The notes beneath the pieces were generated by a model. The model did not search any database. It was not told the origin of the DNA and was given only the letters and a program-made list of their open reading frames with translations. Source: Chromera velia (Eukaryota > Sar > Chromeraceae). Taken from it: a stretch of DNA of 58,310 nt. Within the stretch, counting starts at the first letter, position 1, and each line of letters starts with the position of its first letter. Shown here in pieces: positions 37,437-48,192 of the stretch. The stretch is from contig JAHBMJ010000062.1 of the NCBI GenBank assembly GCA_018398765.1, positions 1 through 58,310 on the forward strand, given 5' to 3'. The translations under genes and the position numbers were made by a program.

Positions 37437-38985
37437 ATGACCACTCAGGTTAGTAGAAAACGCTTTGTTAAGCTAGACGGCAAGCCGCGTGGTTGGTGCA
37501 TATTAAAATAATTATTAAAACACTGCGTATATTAATTGCAGGCAGGTGATCAAAATCCTGGAGAGAAAACGTCTGTGCTGACCCCAGACGTGCTCTTTAC
37601 CACCGTTGAGGCTATGACACCTGAGATGCATATAAAATTTTTCAAGCGCTTCCCAACACCCGCGGAAGCAGCAAAGACCACCCTAACCCTGAGGGGGAGG
37701 AACAACAGGAAGAGGAAAGAAACTGAGGTGCCGGCCGCACCCCAGGAAACCCCATCCTCCTCCTCCAAGGACATTACACCCGACGTTGACGTCACCAGCG
37801 CTTCGAAGAAGCCGCGTGCATCCATCAAGCTTGTCGAACTGAACTCTGTTCCCCTAAAGCAGAGGACGGGCAAGGGAGCCGTACTTGTTACGAAAGGCCC
37901 AACACAGCAGCAATCCCTCTCCGGAGGGCTGAGAGTGTTAGCTGACACCCTTAGGAAAGTGTTGAAGGAGAATGAGAACGGGAAAGGCCTTCTCAAGAAC
38001 GAGACCTAGTACGTCAAGTTCGATTCAGACCCGGTACTGAATGACATTGGCGGTGAGTCGGACAGTGACCGTTCGTACACTAGTTCGTGCATTGAAGAGT
38101 TGAGAGAGGTGATGCATAGGAATAGTGTCATGGAGTCTGAATCGGCGTACAGATCCAAATACTCATCCCGCATTAGTTCCTCCCCAAGTGAAGGAGGATG
38201 TACCGATCCCCGAAGACCTACGGCAGATGTCTGCCATCATCCCCGGTAGTCAGGTCGTCACCAAAGTTTTACTTAGAATAGGTAAGATGACAGGCAGACG
38301 CGCCATTAACTTCAATAAGAGCACCGATGAACAGCTCATCTCGGCCTGCAATGAGGTCATCTCTGACTGCCAGGACAAGCGCAACGCTGCGAAAAACGTG
38401 GGCCATGTCGAGATCGTCAACAAGTGCGCTAAGGTCATCAATGCCGGCAGAATACTTGTTCGTGCCATGAGGAAGCTCAAGGAGTCCTACGAGCGTGGTC
38501 TGACTAAGCACCCCGGCACTGATGCTAAGAGATCCCACCTGCTGAAAGAGATCATGCATTGCGTGGTCAAAAGCATCGGCAAAGCTCTCACTGAAAGAGC
38601 GGTTGGGAAAACGGTGCTTGTGTTTTAGGACGGTGTTCCTATGATCGTGTGGGACTTGCTGTACAGGTGTGTAAACGTTGAGCAGAAGTTGTACAACGTG
38701 GAGCAAATCGCCCAGGAGGCCCTCCAACTTGCCAAGGCAAAGAGCGAGTTGGGGGGGAGAGAGGGGGTGAAGCCCATCGTCTGTATCGAGTGCAACCAAG
38801 AAGGGCACATCCTGCCAAACTGCCTAAACGCCTGTAAGGTTTGTTACTACCTGCGGCAAAAAAAACAGAAGAAGGGAGTCGTGGACAACCGTGACATCCT
38901 TCACACTGAAGACGAGTGCACTACCGAAGCGAAGGAGGTCAGAGAGGCCATGGCAAATATGGTATCCTCCAGTAGGGGCAGTTAA
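37437..38985 (+). pseudogene. DIRS ORF1 (gag-like), with intron, broken
   Basis: The likely start is ATG at 37437 (MTTQ), joined in phase 0 across an apparent intron 37449-37541 (GTTAGT donor, TTGCAG acceptor) to AGDQNPGEKTS. The product is basic/Pro-rich, then helical. It ends in a zinc knuckle CIECNQEGHILPNC (C-x2-C-x4-H-x4-C, about 38783-38824), typical of nucleic-acid-binding gag proteins. TAG stops lie at 38007 and 38626, and a frameshift around 38120-38190 divides it. The 39000-39600 stretch beyond has no strong coding signal. Confidence 0.75.
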
Positions 38986-39715
38986 GGTTCGGGAGGGGGG
39001 AAAGGGGGCTGCAACAGTAGCAGCAGCAGCCACGGCTACAACGGCTCCAGGAGCTGGTACGGTTAGGCAGGCTAGTAGGCAGGTGAAAGGGAAAAACTCC
39101 GGGACCGCCAGGCAGGGGGCACTGCGCTCTAAAGCGGACGGAAGGAGGACTCCGAGGGCATGTAAATGTACGGCTCAGGCATCTGCACCAGTGTTTACAG
39201 CCCCCAGTCAAGGCATGCCGCATGGGGCCATATCCTGATGACCATAGCGTGCTTAGATACATCAGGGCTTGAACCGGCAGATCCTGCATGTGTGGGGGAC
39301 GAAATAGGAAATTGATCCTAGGGATTAAGCAGTTCAGAGTTGAGTTAAAAAACGTTAAGCACGTTGCATGATAAAAGTAGATCAGACATCCATGTCCATT
39401 ATGTAGTTAAGTATGAATAATATGGTTAATGTGTAAGGCAAGGGATGCGTCAACACAAGAAAACGTTACTAGTTGTTGCGTAGATTGGTTAGCATGCTAG
39501 TTAGTATGTCTAGCAGCAATGAGTAGCGCTATGTCAGGATACGACAGCGACAACGGAGGTCAGAAAATTATGTTATGATAAGATAACCCCTTCTTAATGT
39601 GATTTCCGCTGTATGCAGATCAAGAGTCACAGGAGGCAGATGCAGACCCATTGGGTAGACGAGAAGCACAAGAGGAGCACTGTGCAGGTATACTGGTTAA
39701 CAAAGTTTCAGGTAT

Positions 39716-40176
39716 GGCCAGTAAGCCTAGGTGTATCCTGATAACTTGGTAGTCAGCCAGAAATAGGGGGGTGGTTACCAGGTTGGCCGGTAATCTGGCT
39801 GGCCGAGTCGCGGCGGTGCCACGGGCCCGTGCCGCGGCCCGATCGACGTCCGTGCGGCTGCCGCGCGGCGTTGGCGTAATGGGGGCCGCCGCGACCACAC
39901 CCGGCGCGTCAGGCATGCTTGCAATACCCGTGCGCGCCTGTATACAGTCTCCTGTCGCAATTGAATGTGATCGTTCAGTGATGCAAAGGTCAGTCACTTT
40001 CTTATGTGGAAACGTCGCGACCCTGTGTTTTTTCTAGATTTTTATTTTTGTTTTTTTTTTTAATTATATGGCCAGTAAACCGGTAACCTGGCCATTATTA
40101 AAAAATTGGTTTAGCCCGGCCAGGTAACCGGTTACCCGGTAATTACCCGGCCATCATGCAACTAGGCCAGTAAGCC
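39716..40176. mobile_element. Palindrome-rich insertion in the DIRS element
   Basis: A 460 bp segment bounded by the same 12 bp, GGCCAGTAAGCC, at 39716-39727 and 40165-40176. Inside are a GC-rich core (about 39785-39910) and flanking arms with recurrent GGTTACC, CCGG and GGCC motifs in opposite orientation. It separates ORF1 from the RT ORF. A non-autonomous element is the simplest reading. The boundary repeat could instead belong to internal short repeats. Confidence 0.5.
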
Positions 40177-40318
40177 GTTGCCCCCATTAAAGTTACGATG
40201 GCTGATAACACTACCAGAGTAGGCATTACCTGAGCCCGCGGTTAGCCCACCCATCGGGTGGAGAAAGCCGGGAGTATAGAAAAATGGCTATCAGCTGAAC
40301 ATAGAGGAAGCAAGGAGA

Positions 40319-41887
40319 ATGAACATGTCTAGTAGTCACGTAGTGCGCCTGCTTGAAGAGGGACTGAGACTCCCCCTCAAGCATTGGCCAGCGAGCGTGA
40401 ACCTACCGAATTACTCATCAATCTACAATTTCCCAGAGAAGAGAGGGAAAGAGTTTGAGAGATTGGAGAAGGAAGGGTTTATTGAGAAAGTAGTACAACA
40501 GCCTGCCATAGTGTCACCACTTGGAGCAGTCCCGAAACCTGAAACGGGGGAGCCACGCATCATCATAGATATGACAACGTCAGGCGTGAATGAAGCCACA
40601 ATGGACACAGAGATGGGTCTACCAACGATCAGACACACGCTCAGCCTGAGAGAATTGAAACCAGGCAGGTACATGGCAAAATTAGACCTAAAGGACGGGT
40701 ATTTCCACATCCGAGTACACCCCGACCATGTAGACCTCCTAGGCTTCTTTAACCCGTTTGATAAAGCGTTTTACAAATATAGAGTGATGTGTTTTGGTTT
40801 AAAAGTCGCCCCGTTTATGTTCCAAGGAGTGATGGAGCATATTCAGGCGCTGTTCAGAGAGCACGGCCTAGATATAGCCGTCGTCAGCTCCCTCATATAC
40901 ATTGACGACTTCCTCATCGCAGCAGATACAAAGGAAGAGTGTGAAAAGGCACTAGGCCTGATCCAGCAGTGGCTTAAAAGACTGGGATAGAAAGTGAAGT
41001 CAGCAAAAACCGTGCTCCCAACCACAGCGCTAGAATTCACAGGGATCGGCATTGACACGCAGCGCCTAGCGGTCTATATCCTGCTAAAAAAGAGAGAGAA
41101 AGCGCTGAAGAAGATTGAAGTATTATTGAGGTCAGAAAACCCGACTATGGGGGACTTGTGCAGCTTGACAGGTCTCCTAGGCCACCTTTGGCTAGTCGTC
41201 CCACACGGCCACCAGCGGTTAGCCCCATACTGGTAAGCGCTTGGCAAGTTACCAATGGAAAAAGGAAAAAGGGGGTGGAAGAAAAAAGAATGTCGATTGT
41301 CGGAGCAGATGCGAGAAGGTCTGGATTAGTGGGCAAACGCCTTGACTGCATGCCCAGTCTGGAAGCTCTAGGTCACTCCAGAGGGCCGCTTGGATATATG
41401 GACCGGTGATTGGATAGCCCATTGGGCGAATGTCCCAGCGGGGATTAGAGTTATGACGGTAACGATAGATACGGCAGCCGCCGGGGTGGGTGAGTACGAT
41501 AAGGATAGCTATACACTATGGCCATGGTCCGGCCTCCAGTCAGTTTCGTTAAACAACTGGAGAGAACTTAAAACCATACCCCTGAGGCTGAAAGCGCTGA
41601 GTGCAGCAAACCCTGCCGCATTCTACGGCAGACGCGTGCTCGTCAAGTCAGACAACTCAACGACTGTGCGAGTGTTGAACAAGAGACACAGCACAGCAGG
41701 AGCATTGGGGCAGTTGTTGGAGGAAGTGCAAGCGCTTGAGCGGAAGGTAGGGATAGAGGTAACAGCAATGCATATCCCAGGATGCGAGAACAGTACCGCG
41801 GATGCCCTGTTAAGATTACCAGGCGAAGTGCACGAGGAATGCGTCCTGACTGAGAAGGTGCGCAAACACCTTGCTTACCAGTGGTAA
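40319..41887 (+). pseudogene. DIRS reverse transcriptase and RNase H, broken
   Basis: ATG at 40319. RT blocks in order: AVPKPETGEPRIIIDMT, MAKLDLKDGYFHIRV (first catalytic Asp), CFGLKVAPFMFQ, and IYIDDFLI (YIDD box, about 40896). After a TAG at 40988 the same frame continues with FTGIGID, then TAA at 41234 and two TAGs near 41330 and 41375. RNase H then follows: VTIDTAAAGVGEY, LVKSDNSTTVRVLNKR, and HIPGCENSTADALLRLPGE with its conserved Asp. This RNase H pattern is that of DIRS-like elements rather than Ty3. The frame stays recognisable with further stops to about 42240. Confidence 0.9.
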
Positions 41888-42360
41888 AGGTACAAAGGTG
41901 AGGCATAACGGTTCAAAGTATACGTCCCCACGGCGGACATGTATGAAAGAGTACTAAAAGAGGCGGCACGATCGAAAGGTGTAGTGGTTATGCCAGCTGT
42001 ACGTAAAACGGAGTAGAAACAGACGTTGGAGAGGGCAAGGACCCTGCAGAAATGGGGAAAGTTTAAGGGGTTCCGACTATTCGAGAATGAAGTTGAAAGG
42101 TCATAAACCATTCGTAGAGCCGATAGAAAAAACCTTAAAGTGACGGTTTGAGCAGAGGCAGTGATTGTCGAGGTATGGCATGCAGTGGCTTTTGTGTAGA
42201 GCAAAGACTATAGAACCCTAACTCATGAATGCATTTGTGAGGTTATGAGGCGATTGCATAGTGATAGGCCCTGAGTCATATAATCAAAATTTTGGTTTAA
42301 GAACTAACCGGTAGCTAGCGCAGCGTAAACAAAAGTTTAAATAGTTAAGTTATCTAGGGT

Positions 42361-43527
42361 AATGGCCAAACACGGTATAGCAGCCAGCCCAAAACCAGAG
42401 GCATGGACCACGGTAATAGTGCCAGAATGAGTAGTAAGCAACGGCAAGGGGACCGATGCGCTATATGAACTGCACGGGGTAGAAGGAAAAACTTTTGTCT
42501 CTGGCTATGGGTGAGTGCAGGTTCCACGGCAAGATGCACACAGAGGGTGAGAACACCCTCGGTCAAGGCAAGAGACGCGGGCGTTACCAACATAGATCAC
42601 GCAGGGGAGCTGGAGGCCCCAATAGAGGAGCTGGAAGAGTTAACGAAGGCCCGTTATGAGTATACACTAAAAGGCCTAGAGCGAGTATGCCCTGGACTGT
42701 TGCCGTTAGACAGCCCCCTGGCAATCAAAGTGGCGTTTATAACAGTGGAAGGAAAGAAGGCATATCAGGTGGGGATGCTCAAAGGAACAGTGAAGTGGTG
42801 GCATTTTTAGAAAGGACTCGGCCCACCTCAGTTCGAGACACCACAGCTGTCGATGTTTTGGCGGGGACTAGAAAAGTCCATGGACCATAAAGTAAAAGAG
42901 AAAGTGGCCTTACCACCTGTGGACTTCAAGAGAGTGCTGCGGCACTGGAAGGAAGCGCATTCCAACGATGTGCTCCAGAACAGAGCAATTACAATTTTAG
43001 CTTTCTTCCCAGTAAAACGCATACTATTAGGGGAAGTCTTGAGGCTGAAGAAGGGGGACTTTCAGAAGAGGGCACGGAATGGTAAGGAGTTCTTAGTAGT
43101 AGCAATCCACCGGCAAAAAAACGATACGAAAGGGTGTGGATCCCTGTGTCCGCTTCCATTAGTAGAAGACAACGGCACGCCGATAGGGGAAGCTGTACCA
43201 GAGTTCCTGAATATAGCACCTGTGGACGAACCCCTGTTCAGAACTACAAAGGCATATGGAAGCCAGTGGACCAAGAAACCGCTGGGAAGAGATGCATTTC
43301 AGACTGCGTTGCAAAAAGCAATCACAGCAGCAGCATCAGAAACAGCAGCAGAGCTCAAGGAATACACTATCCACTCATTGCGCCGAAGCGGGTTCTGCGT
43401 GGCAAAGAAGGCTACAATCCCACATGAGCTGGCAGTCAATATTTTAGGGCACAATAGCTCCGATGCATGGCTGTTATAATTTTTGCCCGAGCTCCCTGAT
43501 ATTGCAACCGCCGTAGCTTCCATTTAG
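42361..43527 (+). pseudogene. DIRS tyrosine recombinase, broken
   Basis: One frame runs from about ATG 42361 to 43527 with early TGA stops, a TAG at 42808 and a TAA at 43477. The catalytic part (42853-43476) has an Arg region followed by GEVLRLKKGDF, the H-x-x-R box in HSLRRSG, and the second His in ILGHNSSDAW. These are the R...HxxR...H landmarks of a phage-integrase-type tyrosine recombinase. The TAA falls nine residues after that His, where the nucleophilic tyrosine belongs, and the frame continues with FLPELPDI. This protein would replace the DDE integrase for insertion of a circular intermediate. Confidence 0.85.
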
Positions 43528-43631
43528 GAGTCGTGCAGGACCGGTGTGGACCAGACCGATACGCAGTCCATGCGCGGCCCTCAGCGAAGGCTCCCAGTCA
43601 CACCGGACAGGGTGGGGTTTGTGGGGGTTAT

Positions 43632-43853
43632 AGGGGGATAACAGAGGCATCAGTAAAAGGGCGGCAGAGCGGGTGAGACACGAACTAAAGCCCGAGAGCG
43701 TGAAGCGCCCGATAGCCGGAGGTCCGGAAGGGTGGATGCCCCGACTGAACACGGAACACCGAAAGTGGGCCGTGGGCGCAGAGTGAGCGAGTGTGCTAAA
43801 AGATGAGTAGGGAAAACTAGGATTGAACGGAGTGAGAGGCTGTGAAGTCTGAA
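43632..43853 (+). repeat. DIRS split direct repeat B1
   Basis: 222 bp matching B2 at 44204-44432, with the shared core ATAGCCGGAGGTCCGGAAGG and the end CTGTGAAGTCTGAA. It joins A2 with no intervening base. Confidence 0.9.
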
Positions 43854-44059
43854 GTGTTGGTTCAGTTGGAGCGATTAGTGGAAGCGTGAACCCTGGTTCA
43901 GATGGAACAAAGGATGAAGGAAGGTAATGACACCATCTCCGGCGCGTGCATATTTTTTTTTTTCCTTAGAAAAACCAGAATTTTGATAGCCCCTAGAAGA
44001 ACGGTATAATCACGACTATCTTGATTCAGCTGTGAAGTCTCCGTACCAAAATAAATTTT
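43854..44059 (+). repeat. DIRS split direct repeat A2
   Basis: Second copy of A (partner 36860-37064), starting GTGTTGGTTCAG directly after B1. Confidence 0.9.
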
Positions 44060-44203
44060 CCATCCACCCACCCTGACGCTGGGAGTAAGAGGCCCCGTCA
44101 CAGCGACGGCACCACTAGTCCGCAAGGGCACTACCAAAGACGGGGAAGGAAACGGCCCGGAAATCCAGCCCGTTATAGTGTTTTCCTAGAGTAGACCTAG
44201 AGC

Positions 44204-44432
44204 AGGGGGGACAACAAAGGCATCAATGAAAGGGCGGCAGAGCAGATGAGATGCGAGCTAAATCCCGAGAGCGCGATTCGGAAGCGCCTAATAGCCGGAG
44301 GTCCGGAAGGGTAGATGCCCCAAGCGAACACGGAACACCGAAAGTGGGCCGTGGGCGCAGAGTGAGCGAGTGTGCAAAAAGATGAATAGGTAGAACTAAG
44401 ATTGAATGAAGTGAGAAGCTGTGAAGTCTGAA
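44204..44432 (+). repeat. DIRS split direct repeat B2 (right end)
   Basis: Second copy of B (partner 43632-43853). It ends CTGTGAAGTCTGAA at 44432, which I take as the right end of the element. Confidence 0.88.
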
Positions 44433-44499
44433 TCAAGATTCAGTCATATTTAATTAATGGCTGTAAAGTTTATAGCGTTTGAGTTGGCGTTATTCCGGT

Positions 44500-44972
44500 G
44501 GACAGTCATTCTGTCCGTTTTGCCGCGCCCGAGTTTCGCGCTCGAGTTTTAAATGAATTTTCTTTCTTAGAAAGGCCAACTCGATTGGGCATGATGAAAC
44601 TCGGGCGCACCTGAGTTTTCAGTGGGCAGCATGTGCTCAAGTTGCTCGTTGTCGGTGTTTGAGATCTGGATTTTTGACGACTGAGTTGCGTCATGGTGCT
44701 TCTAGTCTCGTGTGCCCGAGTTGCTCAGTGGTTCTTGATGCTTGAGAGCTGTATGGCACTGCATGAGCTCAAACTCAGTTCTCAGGTGTCTGTTTCCAGA
44801 CTCAGGCGCGCCTGAGATTTTGGAGATCCCGACACGCCTGAGTTTTTGACATCTGACGCCCGAGAAATAGGACCTCGGTGCCTAAGAAACTCGAGCGTGA
44901 AACTCAAGCGATCTTGAGCACAAAACTTGGGCACGGAACTCGGGCGCGGCAAAATGGATAGAATGACTGTCC
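44500..44972. mobile_element. MITE-like element with 39 bp terminal inverted repeats
   Basis: The left end GGACAGTCATTCTGTCCG... (44500-44538) is the near-perfect reverse complement of the right end (44934-44972). The 473 bp interior is filled with CGAGTTT/CTCGGGCGC-type motifs in both orientations and has no open frame. No clear target duplication is visible. A non-autonomous DNA transposon is likely; the superfamily is unassigned. Confidence 0.8.
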
Positions 44973-45547
44973 GCTAGAATAGCAGGCTCCGCGTATGAAA
45001 GCCGGTATTCCTCGTCAGCTTCAGCGAGTCGGCCGATTCTGCAGGCTTAGGGCCCAAAGACCGGCCCAGCCCGAAATTATCCCGATATGGCTTCAAAAAG
45101 TGGCAAGTCAGGAATTAATTTGACCTTTCGACTGACCAATTCGATCAAAAGCTGGAGAAAGCAGTCAAGTTGTACTTAACTAGCCAAAAACTCCATCCCT
45201 CGCTCTTATCGCGACGGACTTGATTCTTAAATCGAGATCCTTTTTTGTTTACCTTCCCTTCTACCTCTTTTCCCCCTTCTTAGTCATGGGCAGCCATACA
45301 TACACCTCACTTACCCATCCGGCAGACTAGATCTGTCCGCTAGTCTGTCCGTACGGGTTGATCGCGGTGGTGGTGTTAGCTACAACTTTCTTATAGGGGG
45401 TTGCGGTTTAAGTCGTCCAAATATATAAGCGTATCGCAAAACGATCTGCGTTATATCGGTCTGACTAGTACCGCTTGCGTGCTAGTGAACCTAAAATGGC
45501 TCCTAAGCCGCAGTCAACACATCTAACAGCAAGGGCCTCCGATATAC

Positions 45548-46937
45548 CCTAGGCGTAGGCCATTAAAAAAATTTAAACTCTAAATTTTAGTGGGCGTTTT
45601 TCTTTCTTTTTTTTTTAGAGTTTTGATGTTGATGCCTAGGTTGATGCTAGGGACCTAGTCTTTGCCCCCTACTCACTATAGCCTCTTCAAAAACTTTAAA
45701 GACAATTATAAGACAATTGTAAATAAATGAATTGATCGACTATGCTTTATTGATTGATCAACAAGTCTGAGCAGCAAAGAAAATGAAACCATGTTCATTC
45801 AGAGAGCTTCGAACCGCAGTCTTCACTCTTGTGTGCCAAACTCTAGGTTGAGCCCCTACTGAACCATGTAATTGCAGGTTCTCAGTAACTTTCACACTCT
45901 GAGACCATCACACATCTATGGGTCGGCGACTATTGCAATAGTTAGAATAGTGAACTATTTTAACTATTTTCCGATAGTCGCTTCATTTTTAACTATAAAA
46001 TAGTAAGAATAGTTAACTATTTCAACTATTTTTTCTAGTTGTAGTTTACTATTTTGACTATAAAATATAGAGGTATAGCTATAGTTGCTATAGTCAACTA
46101 TTTGTTGACGAACCGACTCATAGATACACTCACGGCATAATTAATATGAAAACAAAATTACGATATTCGACCTCATTACATAAACAGAAATTCACCCATT
46201 GTGCAAATTAAAAAGAGAGAAGGGAAAGGTGGAGTGTTACGAATTAACGCAAGTGCAGGCTGTTTTTAGTGCTTCAGACAGGAGGTTCACCGGTCCTGCC
46301 GCTCATGATCTAAAAGTTACTAAGACTCAAATACAAAGATTGGATGGTCAAGTGTCTTTGCACTCCTCTATTTGAGCGCAGTGGCGAAACAGCAATATTT
46401 GGTCTGATGTGAGTCGTTTTGAAAATATTTTTCGAGTTGTAGACATCTCGGACTTTGAAAAGATTCGGAAAAAGAACATGACGATGCTAGCAGGCAATAA
46501 AGGCTTTGTGGGGGGGTGGACAGAAGTTCCTCTCAAAGTAGTTGAAGTGTTGGAAGAAGGTAACGCGCATATTCTATCACCATTCAAACAAGTTCAATCA
46601 TACATATAATACTATAAATTTAAACATAAAAATTTTAAGTAAAAAACATATGAAATAATGTAAAATATATACTAGGAAATAGTAGAAAAAATGACTAGGA
46701 AAATATAGACCTAGAGGCTAAAGATATATATTCAGTAAAAAAAAGTTCTTGTAAACAACTGTATAAGTATTTTAAAAAAACTCATTGGGGTTTTAGAAGC
46801 TTAAAACCAGTCTTACATTGTTTGAGCCTCTTTTAGTTTTTGCAGGGGGGGTATTTTTGCAAATAAATTTTATTCGAGGGTTTTTTCTTTTTTTTTTTGA
46901 GTTTTTTTTTTTTTTTTTTAAATGGCCTACGCCTAGG
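45548..46937. mobile_element. 1.4 kb terminal-inverted-repeat element
   Basis: The left end CCTAGGCGTAGGCCATT and right end AATGGCCTACGCCTAGG are perfect inverted repeats. Each continues into A- or T-rich runs. The element is flanked by a 6 bp direct repeat ATATAC (45542-45547 and 46938-46943). The interior is AT-rich, with an ACTATTTT-rich tract (45950-46110) and a short open stretch at 46409-46606 that might be a captured gene fragment. No transposase is recognisable, so it is probably non-autonomous. Confidence 0.75.
45808..45866 (-). ncRNA. tRNA-like Pol III promoter motif
   Basis: On the minus strand, TGGTTCAGTAGGGG (box A-like) is followed 51 bases later by GGTTCGAA (box B-like). The spacing is slightly long for a tRNA and no cloverleaf is convincing. 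A tRNA-derived SINE remnant inside the inverted-repeat element is possible. Confidence 0.25.
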
Positions 46938-46943
46938 ATATAC

Positions 46944-48192
46944 CCAAGCTTAGCGGCTATCTGCGATATAGCAGCCTGCGTGGCACGGCCTCATGCAATC
47001 TAGTATGCAATCTGTCGGAGGAAAGTTTTCTCATGTCTGCGCCGCGCCATAGCGACTTCTCCAGCTTGTCTCTGAAGCCTCGCTAAGCCCCGCGGCGAAG
47101 CTCCCCTGCCAAGGCGAAGTTTCTGTTTAACTAGGAATTTGAGAGTGGGTCGCTGCTGAGTTACTCAGAAAAGTCTTTTTATTAGATAATTTAAATTCTT
47201 CATTCAATTTAAAAATTGAACTAAAGAGTCTGCTTAGAACTAGTCATATTCAGTCTGATAGCGTAGATTAAGCTTAGTTAAACTCATATAATATAACATA
47301 TATAAAGCTAGATATAAAGTTAGAGTCCCTATGGCGCTGCTTGTTCAAGTTTAGCTGTGTCACAGCTAACTTGCAGCAGCTTATGACGCCATGACTAGCT
47401 ATGACGATTTTGCTATGACTCAGCTATTAACTTATGTTTCTCAATCGAGAACTTGCTCGAAAACAAACATTTAATTTCGCCGTAAAAACATGAACGGTAA
47501 TCAACGGCAAAGAGAGTCTCGCCTCTCCACCCAACAAATCGAAGAGACGGTCTAAAAGGCAGTTAAACTTCCATTCTAGTTTTCAATCCGGGTCTGTCAA
47601 CAAATCGTAAAGCTGGCATTCATCATCGGAGAAATGACACACACCCTAGCGCACACCAGCATCCGACCCACCGAACAACACAACTCAGTGGAGATGGCCA
47701 ATCAATTAATTCACTCGAATGCCGGAACAAAAGAGACAGAGAGCATGAAAGAGGTCAACAGACAGAAAGGCTTCAAAGAGGAGGCGAAGAGAAAGGGCCA
47801 AGATCACGCCCGCAACCTCGGAGGTTTTCCCGCTCCTCCCCCCTCCCGACGGACCCGACCCCCGCTCCCTCCACGAGGACCCTTGCTCGCATGTCCTCTC
47901 CGTCGCTTCCTCGATCATCCTTCGCCCCTTCTCTCCTCTCTCTGTCACCTCTCGCTCCTGAGCTCTGCTCCACCCCCAACGATTCCCTCCCCGCAGGTCC
48001 TGATGTCCCTGCTTCCACTGTCCAGCCCTCTCTGCTTCCACATGTGGACTCAGGAGGAGAACTGAAAGAAAGCAAGACAAGAGGGAGGGAGGGAGGGAAG
48101 ATTGATGTATTAATGCAAGGAGGAGAAATGCAAGTAGACACAGAGAATCCAAGTCAAAAGTAGAATAGACTTCCATGGTCGCGGATCAGAAT
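46944..48192. other. Intergenic region, nothing firm
   Basis: AT-rich to about 47600, then mixed sequence with a C-rich/CT-rich segment. Overlapping open frames exist on both strands at 47634-48176 but show no family resemblance or consistent splice chain. They look like by-products of biased composition. Confidence 0.5.

Larger units (their letters stand above)
36860..44432 (+). mobile_element. DIRS-order retrotransposon with split direct repeats
   Basis: A 7.6 kb element on the plus strand. Terminal structure: A1 (36860-37064), coding region, then B1 (43632-43853), A2 (43854-44059) and B2 (44204-44432). A1/A2 and B1/B2 are direct repeats, and B1 abuts A2 exactly. This split-direct-repeat layout is known from PAT-, Ngaro- and kangaroo-type members of the DIRS order. 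Coding order is a gag-like ORF with a CCHC knuckle, RT plus RNase H, then a tyrosine recombinase, with no DDE integrase. Stops and one frameshift show the copy is dead. No target duplication is seen, as expected for recombinase-mediated insertion. Confidence 0.9.

Noticed and set aside
39771-40037. 88-codon open frame (Arg/Ala-rich)
   Set aside because: It falls in the GC-rich core of the palindrome-rich insertion and has no family resemblance; composition explains it.
38007-43480. Reassigned stop codons (TAA/TAG read as Gln)
   Set aside because: The two host genes contain no in-frame TAA, TAG or TGA in over 4,000 codons, and the element also has frameshifts and TGA stops, so decay explains it.
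47634-48176. Overlapping open frames on both strands
   Set aside because: Pro/Ser/Arg/Gly-biased with no splice chain and no recognisable domain; they probably reflect the CT-rich/GA-rich composition.
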